Below are positions 7,604 through 16,062 of a stretch of DNA of 64,000 bases, piece by piece. Position 1 is the stretch's first letter. The number at the start of each line of letters is the position of its first letter. The stretch spans positions 1 to 64,000 of the forward strand of contig JAKPDW010000064.1 in assembly GCA_029552245.1 (NCBI GenBank), in the 5' to 3' direction. Source of the DNA: Deltaproteobacteria bacterium. GTDB lineage: Bacteria > Desulfobacterota > Desulfomonilia > UBA1062. Both the position numbers and the translations under genes were made by a program. The notes under the pieces are model-generated. The model was not told the origin of the DNA and did not search any database. It saw only the letters and a program-made list of their open reading frames with translations.

Positions 7604-8449
7604 GTGTACTACCTGGGCATAGACATAGGCAGCCTGTCCTGCGACGCGGTCCTCCTCGACGGGCACGGGCGTGTGGTCGCCGACGCCATCGTGCCGACGG
7701 GGGCGAAGAACGCCGAGGCCATAGCGTTGGCCACCGAGCTCGTCCTGAACAGGGCGGGAGCCACGAGGGAGAAGGTCAAGGCCGTCGTGTCCACCGGTTA
7801 CGGCCGCGACAGGGTGGAGGGCAGGCTGGCATCGGTAACGGAGATCACCTGCCACGCAAGGGGCATGCGGCACCTGAACGAGAAGGCGCGAATCCTCATA
7901 GACATCGGAGGCCAGGACAGCAAGTGCATCCTCATGTCCGAGACGGGCGCCGTCGTGAACTTCGCCATGAACGACAAGTGCGCCGCCGGGACCGGCCGCT
8001 TCCTCGAGGCCATGGCCAGGGTCCTCCAGGTGGACATCGACGAGATGGGCGAACTCGACCGAGGCGCGAGGGGAGACGTGACCATAAGCAGCATCTGCAC
8101 GGTGTTCGCCGAGAGCGAGGTGGTCTCGCTCATCGCCCGGGGAGAGAACATCTGCGAGATAGCGTTGGGGTTGAACCGCTCCATCGCGTCGCGGACGGTC
8201 TCGCTCGTCAAGCGCGTCGCTCCCGACATCGACGGCATGGGCATCGCCATGTCGGGTGGCGTCGCGAGGAACAGGGGCGTCGTCAGGGCCCTCGAGGAGG
8301 CGCTGGGTCGCCCGATCTTCGTCCCCGAGGCGCCGGACCTCGTGGGCGCCCTGGGCGCCGCCCTCTTCGCCCTCGAGAGGGGGGCCCGTCGGGTTTCGAG
8401 GGATGACGGCAGGCATGCCGACGGTCGCCGGGAAGGAGAATGTGCATGA
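7604..8449 (+). CDS. Dehydratase/reductase activator ATPase (HgdC/BadF family)
   Basis: A 281-residue actin-fold ATPase of the BadF/BadG/BcrA/BcrD/HgdC family. It shows the phosphate-1 motif GIDIGSLSCDAVLLD at the N-terminus, DIGGQDSK near residue 100, and NDKCAAGTGRFLE with the cluster-binding cysteine near residue 124. A second candidate cysteine is in SSICTVFAESEV. The homodimer of such proteins bridges one [4Fe-4S] cluster and uses ATP to fire low-potential electrons into the dehydratase subunits. GTG start preceded by GAGGAGGGG. Its stop overlaps the next start by 4 bp. Confidence 0.92.
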   Translation: MYYLGIDIGSLSCDAVLLDGHGRVVADAIVPTGAKNAEAIALATELVLNRAGATREKVKAVVSTGYGRDRVEGRLASVTEITCHARGMRHLNEKARILIDIGGQDSKCILMSETGAVVNFAMNDKCAAGTGRFLEAMARVLQVDIDEMGELDRGARGDVTISSICTVFAESEVVSLIARGENICEIALGLNRSIASRTVSLVKRVAPDIDGMGIAMSGGVARNRGVVRALEEALGRPIFVPEAPDLVGALGAALFALERGARRVSRDDGRHADGRREGECA

Positions 8450-9240
8450 ACACAGACGCGAAGGAAAGAATCAAGGAGTTCGCCCTCAGCCTGGGCGTGG
8501 AGGACGTTGGGATCGGCTCGGTCAGGGACTACAAGAGCCCCAGGTCGCCTTCCATAGAGTCCATCTTCGCGGGGGCGCGATCGATGGTGGTCCTCGCGTT
8601 CTCCGAGCTTTCCAACTACCTCAGCACAAACAAGAGGATCGCCATGGCGGGCAGGATCGATTCCCTCGCGTTCGCCAGGGCGTGCGTGTACCGCATCACC
8701 CGGTTCATCGAGAAGGAGTTCGGGGCCCTGTCCATGTCGACGCCCTTCTCGTATCCCCTGAACATGAGCCCCGAGAGCAAATTCGGCCTCATCGCGGACT
8801 TCTCCCAGCGTCACGCCGCGGTCGCCGCCGGCCTGGGGACCATAGGCAGGCACAACCTCGTGATCCACCCCCGGCTCGGCACGAGGGTCGTCTTCTCCAC
8901 CGTGCTCACCGAGCTCGAGCTCGAACCGGACAGTCCCGTGACCGAAGACCTGTGCACGCACTGCAACCTCTGTGTCGAGGCCTGCCCGGCCCACGCCCTC
9001 GACGAGGAGGGCAAGACGCACGAGTTCAAGTGCCTGAGCTGTTCCCAGCCCAACGGGCTGGCATCGAGCATCGCGTTCTGGCTCAGGTTCGTCGACAGCC
9101 CTCCCGAGGTGCAGAAGCGGATGATAGCCAGCCCCGAGTACATGAGCCTGTACCAGGCCCAGTCCCTCGTGCTCGAGTATCACTGCTTCGCGTGCTACCT
9201 GGCCTGCCCGGTGGGGGTCAAGAAGGGCGCATCCGCGTGA
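8446..9240 (+). CDS. QueG-like 4Fe-4S protein
   Basis: A 264-residue iron-sulfur protein of the epoxyqueuosine-reductase-like (COG1600) group. A cluster motif CTHCNLCVEACP sits near residue 167. A second set is formed by CLSC, near residue 190, and CFACYLACP, near residue 248. I chose the ATG at 8446 because the AGGAGA box lies at the right distance and it gives an ATGA overlap with the activator gene; the track's ATG at 8440 sits directly on that box. As the last gene of the dehydratase operon it may reduce the activator. True queuosine synthesis seems unlikely here. Confidence 0.8.
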   Translation: MNTDAKERIKEFALSLGVEDVGIGSVRDYKSPRSPSIESIFAGARSMVVLAFSELSNYLSTNKRIAMAGRIDSLAFARACVYRITRFIEKEFGALSMSTPFSYPLNMSPESKFGLIADFSQRHAAVAAGLGTIGRHNLVIHPRLGTRVVFSTVLTELELEPDSPVTEDLCTHCNLCVEACPAHALDEEGKTHEFKCLSCSQPNGLASSIAFWLRFVDSPPEVQKRMIASPEYMSLYQAQSLVLEYHCFACYLACPVGVKKGASA

Positions 9241-9759
9241 GGCGCCATGGCAGGTCAACGCCCCCGTCGCACCGGGAAGAGCCCAGGCGGGCGCGATGGC
9301 AGCATGTCGGGAGCGGCCCTTGCAGACCCGGGACGCACCGTGACGGGCAAGAGGGCCGCAGCGGAAGGGGACGAGGATCCCCCGGCGGCCCCCGGTGGCG
9401 GGAGCACTCGCAGCCGGCCCGGCATTCATGCAGGAACGCTCGCCCCGGCCTGAAAGACAGGGTGTGTGCATGCACTGGCGACGCCCAGGGATTGCCGCAT
9501 GCATCGAAGGCCGCCTAGGGGCTGGACGGTCGTCCTGCCTGCACAGGGCCGCGGCAGTCCCCCTGGCCAGGCGTTCATACAAGAAGGCGGGGCGGAAGAA
9601 AGAACGGTCGACCTGCAGGCTGGGACCAGGGTGGACGTCGGCACTCCAGGACGAGGGGTTATACGGGGGAACCTCCGGGGCAAACCGTCAGACACCACGG
9701 TCGACGGCGGGCGACACCGGACGAGGTGCATAGATCGTCAGCAATGGAAGGAGAAACGC
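9241..9759. other. Intergenic region, no gene recognised
   Basis: About 520 bases between the dehydratase operon and the first Cys-rich ferredoxin gene. The long ORF that runs through it (from 9466) has no domain and no coding character before the true start at 9760. Two loosely similar blocks, around 9421 and 9569, share a TTCAT-CA-GAA pattern. I see no clear terminator. Confidence 0.4.
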
Positions 9760-10836
9760 ATGGGGGACATCGACAAAAAGACGCTCTACGAAAACCTGGC
9801 AAGACACCTGCACCAGGGCGTGATCGGCGCACCCTTGTCGCCGTCGCTCTTGAAGATTCTCGAGATCATGTTCACCGAGGAGGAGGCGGAGGTGGCCTTA
9901 AGGCTGCCCTTCGAGAACAAGACCCTGGGCGAGATCGAGCGGCTGATCCCCGATAAGGCGCCCAGGCTCGAGAACATCCTCTCGGCCATGGCGAAAAACG
10001 GCACGGTCTTTACCCTGCAGAAACCCGGGAAGAAAAGGGTCTACCGCCTCCTGCCGACGGTGGTGGGCTTTGCCGAGGCGCCCTTCTGGCCGGGTGTCCC
10101 CTCGGAGAAGGCCAGGAAGCTGGCCCCGCTGTGGATCCAGTACCGGAACGAGGGCTTCGGAGAGGAGCTGTCGCGGAACATCCCCGCGGTGAGGGTCATA
10201 CCCATCGACCGCTCGCTGAGGAACAGCTCCGAGATCCTCCCCTTCGACCGCATACGCGAGAAGATGAAAACGGTCAAATACTTCGCGGTGAGCAAGTGCC
10301 CATGCAGGCAGATGATGGCCTACGAGGGCAAGGGCTGCAGCCACTCGCTGGAGAACTGCCTGCACTTCAACGACATGGGCCGCTACGTGGTGGAACAGGG
10401 CATGGGCAGGGAGATCTCCATGGAAGAGGCCGTCAGGATCCTCGAGGAGGCCGACGGGGAAGGCCTCGTGCACACCGTGGAAAACCTGGACGGCTTCATG
10501 TCCATGATCTGCAACTGCTGCGGGTGCTGTTGCGTGTTCCTCCAGACGCAGAAGAAGATGAACCTGAGGATGATATCCTCGTCGAACTACGTATCGAAGG
10601 TGGACAGCGAGTCGTGCGCAGGCTGTGGGACATGCTGCCGAAGGTGCCCCATGGACGCGGTGGCCGTGGACGATTCGGGCACCGCGAAAGTGGACGCCGA
10701 ACGGTGCATAGGGTGCGGCGTCTGCGCCCCGACCTGCCCCACGGGGGCCATCGCCCTGGTCCTCAGGCAGGACGTGTCGGCGCCGCCGGACGTGGGCGAG
10801 TTCCTGGCCAAACGCTACCTCGCGCCGGCAGGGTGA
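9760..10836 (+). CDS. Cys-rich ferredoxin-like protein with winged-helix-like head
   Basis: A 358-residue protein. The first ~110 residues look like a small helical or winged-helix domain with no cysteines. A middle part carries CPCR and later CNCCGCCC, near residue 250. The C-terminus has two [4Fe-4S] motifs, CAGCGTCCRRCP and CIGCGVCAPTCP. The start MGDIDKK follows GGAAGGAGA. It is a paralogue of the next gene. Both may form an electron-transfer or sensing pair serving the upstream dehydratase system, but that link rests only on adjacency. Confidence 0.8.
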   Translation: MGDIDKKTLYENLARHLHQGVIGAPLSPSLLKILEIMFTEEEAEVALRLPFENKTLGEIERLIPDKAPRLENILSAMAKNGTVFTLQKPGKKRVYRLLPTVVGFAEAPFWPGVPSEKARKLAPLWIQYRNEGFGEELSRNIPAVRVIPIDRSLRNSSEILPFDRIREKMKTVKYFAVSKCPCRQMMAYEGKGCSHSLENCLHFNDMGRYVVEQGMGREISMEEAVRILEEADGEGLVHTVENLDGFMSMICNCCGCCCVFLQTQKKMNLRMISSSNYVSKVDSESCAGCGTCCRRCPMDAVAVDDSGTAKVDAERCIGCGVCAPTCPTGAIALVLRQDVSAPPDVGEFLAKRYLAPAG

Positions 10837-10915
10837 GGCTCGTCCGAGCGCCCTGCATGGCTCGGGGGGGTTCGGACGGCTCGCTTCACCGGGACGGAGG
10901 GCAGATGCCCGGGAG

Positions 10916-10944
10916 TTGACAATGCCCTTGCTGGCCGCATTATC
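10916..10944 (+). promoter_or_regulatory. Candidate sigma-70 promoter
   Basis: A consensus -35 TTGACA at 10916-10921 is followed by a 16-17 bp spacer and the -10 candidate CATTAT/ATTATC inside an AT-rich patch of an otherwise GC-rich spacer. It lies about 110 bp before the 436-residue ferredoxin gene, giving that gene its own transcription start. The CCGAGC/GCTCGG hairpin upstream (10844-10865) has no T-run. Confidence 0.5.
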
Positions 10945-11054
10945 CATTACGTTGGCGAGCTTCCACACGGCCCTGCGTGGAGAGTCCATCAACAGGCGCC
11001 GTTGAAACGGCAGGGCGGCGCACCAGGTCTCCGTGCACGGACAAAGGAGGGGTC

Positions 11055-12365
11055 ATGGACCGGGAAGGAGAGAAAACCGTATACAGGGAGCTCGGCCGCA
11101 AGATCGACGGGATCGTGGTGAGGGCGCCATGGAACGAAACCCTCCACGGGATCTTGAGGGAGCTCTACACCCCGGAGGAGGCCATGCTCCTTGTCAAGAT
11201 GCCGTACACCCTCTCGACGACAGAGAGGATCGCGCGCGTCTCCGGCATGAACGAACCCAGGGTGCGCCGGCTCCTCGAAGGCCTGTGCGGCAAGGGCCTC
11301 GTCATCGACCTGTGGAACGAGCAGGAAGCCCGGTACTACTACATGCCATCGCCCATGGTGATCGGGATCTTCGAGTTCACCATGATGGGGCGGGCGGCCG
11401 ACGTCGACGGGAAGAAGCTCGCCGCCCTGTTCCACGAGTACTTCGAGCGCTTCTACGAAGCCAACTTCTCCAACGGCGAGCGGATGTCCATCCTGAGGGT
11501 GATCCCGGTGGAGGAGACCGTCGATGCAGGGGGGGCGATCGAGTTCCTCGACCACGAGAGGGTCTCGCACATCATCGAGGAGGCGGGCAGGTACGCCATC
11601 GGCACGTGCTCGTGCAGGAACGAGAAGTCCCTCCTGGGCAAGAAGGTGTGCGACACGCCGATAGCGAACTGCAGCGCGTTCGGGTACGGGGCGGACTACA
11701 CGATCAGGTACGGTTTCGCCAGGGAGGTCTCCCGCTCGGAGATGGAGGAGAACTTCACGAGGTCGAGGGAGATGGGCCTCGTGTTCTGCGCAGACAACAC
11801 GAAGAGGATGCCCACAGTCGTCTGCCACTGCTGCAAGTGCTGCTGCAACTACCTCTCGGGCCTGACGAGATTCGGGTTCACCAACAGCGTGGTCACCTCC
11901 AATTACCTGTCGAGGGTCGACGAGTCGAAGTGCACGGCGTGCCTCAGGTGCGTGGATGTATGCCCGGTCAACGCGGCGAGCCTGGTCTCCTCGAACGACG
12001 CCATGCACCCCAAGAAGCGAAGGGCGCGGATAGACGCCGGGCTGTGCGTTGGCTGCGGTGTCTGCGTGTCCAAATGCCCGTCGGCAGCGCTCACCATGGC
12101 GCCGCGGCCCAAGAGGGTCATCCACCCCGAGAGCGTCTTCGAGAGGATCATGCTGTCGAGCCTCGAGAGGGGAACGCTCCAGAACCAGATCTTCGACGAC
12201 CCCCAGAGCGTGACGCAGAAGGTGATGAGAACGGTCATCGGGGCCTTCCTCAGGCTCGACAGCGTGAGGAAGGCCCTCGTGAGCGACCTGTTCAGGTCGT
12301 CCTTCCTGGGGCTCATGAAGGCGGGCGCCGCCCTGCAGGGCAAGGGGTGGATGACGGAGCTCTAA
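11055..12365 (+). CDS. Cys-rich ferredoxin-like protein, paralogue with C-terminal extension
   Basis: A 436-residue relative of the gene at 9760. It has the same order: a helical or winged-helix-like head, a CSCR motif, the cluster CHCCKCCC near residue 261, then two [4Fe-4S] motifs, CTACLRCVDVCP and CVGCGVCVSKCP. About 100 extra residues follow, ending in a predicted helical tail. The start at 11055 follows AAAGGAGGGGTC. The last codons and stop are duplicated just downstream (see the repeat at 12351). Function is unknown; electron transfer or redox-controlled regulation are the two obvious options. Confidence 0.8.
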   Translation: MDREGEKTVYRELGRKIDGIVVRAPWNETLHGILRELYTPEEAMLLVKMPYTLSTTERIARVSGMNEPRVRRLLEGLCGKGLVIDLWNEQEARYYYMPSPMVIGIFEFTMMGRAADVDGKKLAALFHEYFERFYEANFSNGERMSILRVIPVEETVDAGGAIEFLDHERVSHIIEEAGRYAIGTCSCRNEKSLLGKKVCDTPIANCSAFGYGADYTIRYGFAREVSRSEMEENFTRSREMGLVFCADNTKRMPTVVCHCCKCCCNYLSGLTRFGFTNSVVTSNYLSRVDESKCTACLRCVDVCPVNAASLVSSNDAMHPKKRRARIDAGLCVGCGVCVSKCPSAALTMAPRPKRVIHPESVFERIMLSSLERGTLQNQIFDDPQSVTQKVMRTVIGAFLRLDSVRKALVSDLFRSSFLGLMKAGAALQGKGWMTEL

Positions 12366-12458
12366 AGGAAAACGGCCGGGCCACGACAAGCCCTGCGGAA
12401 AGCTTTGCGCCGTCCCAAGAAAGAATGACGGAGCTCTGAAGGAAAACGGCCGGGCCAC
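12351..12458 (+). repeat. 34-bp direct repeat copying a gene's 3' end
   Basis: The 34 bases at 12351-12384, which hold the last four codons and stop of the 436-residue gene plus downstream sequence, recur at 12425-12458. There is one mismatch, changing the stop from TAA to TGA. The copies are offset by 74 bp. Both end in AACGGCCGGGCCAC. This is a local duplication. Confidence 0.9.
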
Positions 12459-13016
12459 ACCGACGATCATGCCCCCTGCATCAAGCAGCCTCGCGATGCA
12501 ACCCCTCCGGATCATGGGGCGTCCAGACCGCCATGGCCCCACTGCCTGAAGACCTGGATTTCATGTCCTTGAAGGCCCCCTGAAACCCCGTCTCACGGGA
12601 CACGAGACGCACATGGTCCCGCGCCTCTTTCGGGAGCGAACGACCCTGCCGCGGCCAGGCTTGAGGGCCGGCTTCCACGGCCCACATCCGGGCCGCGCGC
12701 CACCACCTCCGCTCTGTACGTCTTGGGCGCCTTCAGGGGTCTTCCCCCGGGTCTTGTCACACAGGGTCCAGTCGCGTCCGACATCCTCGCGCACCGGGCA
12801 GCGGCCGACCGGCTCGAGCGATGACAGGCTTCCCGGGCCCGACATCCTCGCGCACCTGCTCGCGGCAGGCCGTGCACGAGGGGCGACCGGGTCGACCGGG
12901 CTGCAAGGGGGACGGGCGCGCACCCTTGAACAGGGACCGCACACCCCCTACAGTACGAAGCCCGGCGTGCCGATAAGAATGATTATCCGTCAGGGACGAT
13001 GGGAAGGAGATCAGGG
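12459..13016. other. Intergenic region with short repeats
   Basis: No gene is recognised. An 18-bp sequence, CCGACATCCTCGCGCACC, occurs exactly at 12778-12795 and again at 12839-12856, 61 bp apart. An AT-rich dyad GATAAG-AATG-ATTATC lies at 12972-12987, 30 bp before the small ORF at 13017, and stands out from the GC-rich surroundings. Confidence 0.5.
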
Positions 13017-13133
13017 ATGACGAAACGGGAAAAAGAGATCGTGAAGTGCCTCATCCTGAGCCCGTGCTACCTGAGGATCAAGCTCAAGGAACGGGCGAGG
13101 CTGGTCAAGAAGCTGTCCTGCAGGAAACCCTAG
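13017..13133 (+). CDS. Small 38-residue hypothetical protein
   Basis: A 38-codon ORF absent from the supplied track. It reads MTKREKEIVKCLILSPCYLR and continues with a basic amphipathic stretch (LKERARLVKKL). It is preceded by GGAAGGAGATCAGGG, a strong ribosome-binding site at good spacing, and by an AT-rich dyad. It ends 9 bp before the convergent priA stop. The composition (charged, with an ILSPCYL core) looks like a real small protein rather than noise. I do not know its function. Confidence 0.55.
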   Translation: MTKREKEIVKCLILSPCYLRIKLKERARLVKKLSCRKP

Positions 13134-13142
13134 CGATCCCGC

Positions 13143-15287
13143 TCAGAGCATGGTGTAGGGATCGACGTCCACCCTCACCTGCACACCGGGGCCGAGGCCG
13201 CGGGGATCGAGAGCGGAAAGAGCGCGGTGCAGGCGGCTCCTGTCCTGGGACCTGGTCAGCAGGTGCCACCTGTGGCGGTTCCTGATGAGCGAGATGGGCG
13301 CAGGAGCCGGCCCGATCACCTCGACGCCCGGCGACTTCAGGGCGTGCGCCGCCGCCAGTGAGGCCTCCCTTGCGGCCTGCTCCGAACCCGCGCTCACGAC
13401 GCACCTCGCGAGGTGCGCGTACGGCGGGAAACCCGCCGCCCTCCTCGTCTCGGCCTCGAGCTCGACCATGGCCCGGTAGTCGTGGCCGGCGATCGCCTCG
13501 ATGAGCGGGTGGTCAGGGATGAGCGTCTGGATGATGACCTGGGTGTCCGACTTTCTCCTGCCAGCCCGGCCGGCGACCTGGACGATCTGCTGGAACATCC
13601 TCTCCCCGCTCCTGAAATCGGGCAGGTGGAGGAGCTGCTCCGCGTAGACCACGCCCACGAGCGTGAGGTGGGGGAAGTCGTGCCCCTTGGCGATCATCTG
13701 GGTCCCGACCACGATGTCCACCTCCCTCGAGCGGATCCTCTCGAGGGCCCACTCGAGCTTCCGTGCGGTCGTCATCTCGTCCGAGTCCATGCGCAACAGC
13801 CTGCCCTCGGGAAAGGCGCGCCTCACCGCGTCGATCACCTGCTCGGTGCCGATGCCCAGGGGCTTCATGTCCAGGCAGCCGCAGAAAGGGCACACCTCGG
13901 GCAGCCTCATGGAGAAGCCGCACCAGTGGCAGAGCGCCTCCCCGCGGCCCCTGTGGTAGGTGAGGCTCCGCTTGCACCTCACGCACGAGAGCACCTTCCC
14001 GCACCCCGGGCACACGATCGCTGCGGAGTACCCCCTGCGGTTGATGAAGAGCAGCACCTGCTCGTGCCGCTCCAGGGTGTCCTTCATCTCCGAGACGAGC
14101 ACGTCGGAGACCGGCGCCCTGACCGACCGCATGTCCACCACCCTCACCCTGGGCAGGCCCGCCCCGCCCACCCTGCTCCCCATGACGAGCAGCCCGTACT
14201 TCCCGCTCAGGCCGTGCTCGTAGCTCTCAAGGCTCGGCGTCGCCGAGCCGAGCACGACGCAGGCGCCGTGGTTCGAGGCCCTCAGCACGCCGAGGTCCCG
14301 CGCGTTGTACGGGACGCCCTCGTCCTGCTTGTAGCTGTGGTCGTGCTCCTCGTCGACCACCACGAGCCCTATGCCCGTGAGGGGGGCGAACACGGCGCTG
14401 CGCGTGCCGAGGACGAACCTCACCCCTCCCTGGGCCACCCTGAGGAACGCCCGCGCCCGCTCGATCTCGGGCAGCCCCGAATGGAACACGGCGATCTCCT
14501 CCGGGATCCTCCTCCTGATCATGGCCACGGTCTGGGCGGTAAGCGCGATCTCCGGCACCAGGTAGAGCACCGATCGCCCCCTCCTGAGCGCCTCGAGGGC
14601 GCAGGAGAGGTACACCTCTGTCTTGCCGGAACCCGTTATCCCGTGGAGCAGGAAGGCGCGGAAGCCGCCCTTCTCTATGGCCGCGCATATCTCCTGGATC
14701 GCCCGGCGTTGGTCGGGCGAATGCTCGGGCGCGGGCTCGCCCCGGGGGCCTCCATCCCCTTTCCGTGCGGCCAGGGCATGCAGCGCGCCCTTCGCCACGA
14801 GCCCCCTAATCACGGAGGATGAGCCGGGGAAGCGCTTGGCGAGCTCGCTCATGAGCACCCCCCCGTCACCGACGGCGTCCAGCACCTTTTTCTGGACCGA
14901 GCCCAGCCGCGAGGGGGTGACCCCGGTCTTGACGAGCACCGGGTCTTCCTCGAGGACGACGCCCCTGGCCCTCCTGAGCGCCGGCGGGAAGGCGAGCGCC
15001 ATGCAGGGGCCTATCCCCGCGTGGTAGTAGCCGGACGTCCACCTGACGAGCCCTATGAGCTCGGGGGTCAGGAGGGGTCGGTCGTCGAGCACGGAGTGGA
15101 TGTCCTTGAGGGGCACGACCTCCTCGAGGGCCTCCCTGACCTCGATCACCACCCCCACCCTGAGGGTAGAGCGCACGGGCGCCGTCACCCTGCACCCGGG
15201 CATGGCCTCCATGCCCGGAGGTACGCTGTAGGTGAGAACCACGGGGATGTTCGAGAACATGACGACATCGGCAGCCATGCGCGCCAT
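13143..15287 (-). CDS. priA: Primosomal protein N' (replication restart helicase)
   Basis: A 714-residue PriA. The N-terminal DNA-binding domain is followed by Walker A GITGSGKTEVYL (near residue 215), the DEEH box VVDEEHDHSYKQDEG, and helicase motifs through LRMDSD and QMIAKGHDFPHL. Between them is the zinc-binding insert with CPGCGKVLSCVRC and CHWCGF...CPFCGC. PriA recognises stalled forks and loads the replicative helicase. The ATG at 15278 is an alternative start. It is divergent from the HEAT gene. Confidence 0.96.
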   Translation of the reverse strand: MARMAADVVMFSNIPVVLTYSVPPGMEAMPGCRVTAPVRSTLRVGVVIEVREALEEVVPLKDIHSVLDDRPLLTPELIGLVRWTSGYYHAGIGPCMALAFPPALRRARGVVLEEDPVLVKTGVTPSRLGSVQKKVLDAVGDGGVLMSELAKRFPGSSSVIRGLVAKGALHALAARKGDGGPRGEPAPEHSPDQRRAIQEICAAIEKGGFRAFLLHGITGSGKTEVYLSCALEALRRGRSVLYLVPEIALTAQTVAMIRRRIPEEIAVFHSGLPEIERARAFLRVAQGGVRFVLGTRSAVFAPLTGIGLVVVDEEHDHSYKQDEGVPYNARDLGVLRASNHGACVVLGSATPSLESYEHGLSGKYGLLVMGSRVGGAGLPRVRVVDMRSVRAPVSDVLVSEMKDTLERHEQVLLFINRRGYSAAIVCPGCGKVLSCVRCKRSLTYHRGRGEALCHWCGFSMRLPEVCPFCGCLDMKPLGIGTEQVIDAVRRAFPEGRLLRMDSDEMTTARKLEWALERIRSREVDIVVGTQMIAKGHDFPHLTLVGVVYAEQLLHLPDFRSGERMFQQIVQVAGRAGRRKSDTQVIIQTLIPDHPLIEAIAGHDYRAMVELEAETRRAAGFPPYAHLARCVVSAGSEQAAREASLAAAHALKSPGVEVIGPAPAPISLIRNRHRWHLLTRSQDRSRLHRALSALDPRGLGPGVQVRVDVDPYTML

Positions 15288-15340
15288 ACACCAAGCCTAC
15301 CACGGGCAGGTGACCCATGGAAGCCCTCTCGTGGTCGTGC

Positions 15341-15370
15341 TTGACTCTCCTCGACCTTCACCCGTATATT
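15341..15370 (+). promoter_or_regulatory. Sigma-70 promoter for the HEAT/ParA operon
   Basis: A -35 TTGACT at 15341-15346 and a -10 TATATT at 15365-15370 are separated by 18 bp. They lie 32 bp before the TTG start of the HEAT-repeat gene and face away from priA. Confidence 0.65.
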
Positions 15371-15401
15371 CGAGAACACGGAGTTTTGAGGGGGCCTCTT
15401 C

Positions 15402-16058
15402 TTGAAGGGTATCGCCTTGGACCAGATGCTGAAGGATCTGCTCGACCCGGACCCCACCATCAAGAAGATGGCGGCCCGGGCCATCCTCAGGGAGTCCGAC
15501 GACCCAGGACAGGTGCTGGCGGGGGCGCTCGACGGGGCCGACACGCAGACCCTCGAGGCCGTGCTCGACGTCCTGTTCAACTCCGACGGCGACTTCACCG
15601 AGATCTTCTCCGGCATGACCAGGCACGAGGACGCCTCCATACGCGCCAAGGCGATCAGGTACCTGTTCAGGAAGGGCGCGTTCACCCCGGCCGACGCCGT
15701 GGCCTGGCTCGAGGACGCGGACCCGTACGTGAGGAGGAGGGCCATCAGCTACCTCTTCTGGATGAACGACGCCCCGTCGCTGGCCTCGGTCTCGAGGATG
15801 TGCACCACCGACCCGGACGAGTCGGTGAGGAAAGACTGCCTGCGCCTGTTGTCGATCTGGGGAGGCGAGAAGGACCTGGAACACGTGATCAAGGCGCTCG
15901 AGGACGAGTCCTTCGAGGTGAGGCTCCAGGCGGTGCAGACCCTCAGGAGGCTCACCGGCGAGGACTTCGGCGACCCTGCCGGGGCCGCCCCCGACGAGTT
16001 CGAGTGGATCGTGGCCAAGTGGCAGGGCTGGTGGGAGCTGACGAGGAAGCAGCAGTAG
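15402..16058 (+). CDS. HEAT-repeat protein
   Basis: A 218-residue all-helical protein with about four to five HEAT-like repeats, recognised by phrases such as DPDPTIKKMAARAIL, HEDASIRAKAIRYLF, DADPYVRRRAISYLF and DPDESVRKDCLRLLS. The TTG start follows GAGGGGG. HEAT repeats form protein-binding scaffolds. It is the first gene of an operon and ends 4 bp before the ParA gene, so it may bind or position that ATPase. No enzymatic motif is present. Confidence 0.8.
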   Translation: MKGIALDQMLKDLLDPDPTIKKMAARAILRESDDPGQVLAGALDGADTQTLEAVLDVLFNSDGDFTEIFSGMTRHEDASIRAKAIRYLFRKGAFTPADAVAWLEDADPYVRRRAISYLFWMNDAPSLASVSRMCTTDPDESVRKDCLRLLSIWGGEKDLEHVIKALEDESFEVRLQAVQTLRRLTGEDFGDPAGAAPDEFEWIVAKWQGWWELTRKQQ

Positions 16059-16062
16059 ACGC

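Noticed and set aside
10844-10878. Intrinsic terminator after the first ferredoxin gene
   Set aside because: Stems CCGAGC/GCTCGG and CGTCCGA/TCGGACG are present but overlap each other and lack a T-run.
12972-12987. Fur box
   Set aside because: The dyad GATAAG-AATG-ATTATC has the wrong spacing for a canonical Fur box, so I describe it only as an AT-rich dyad.
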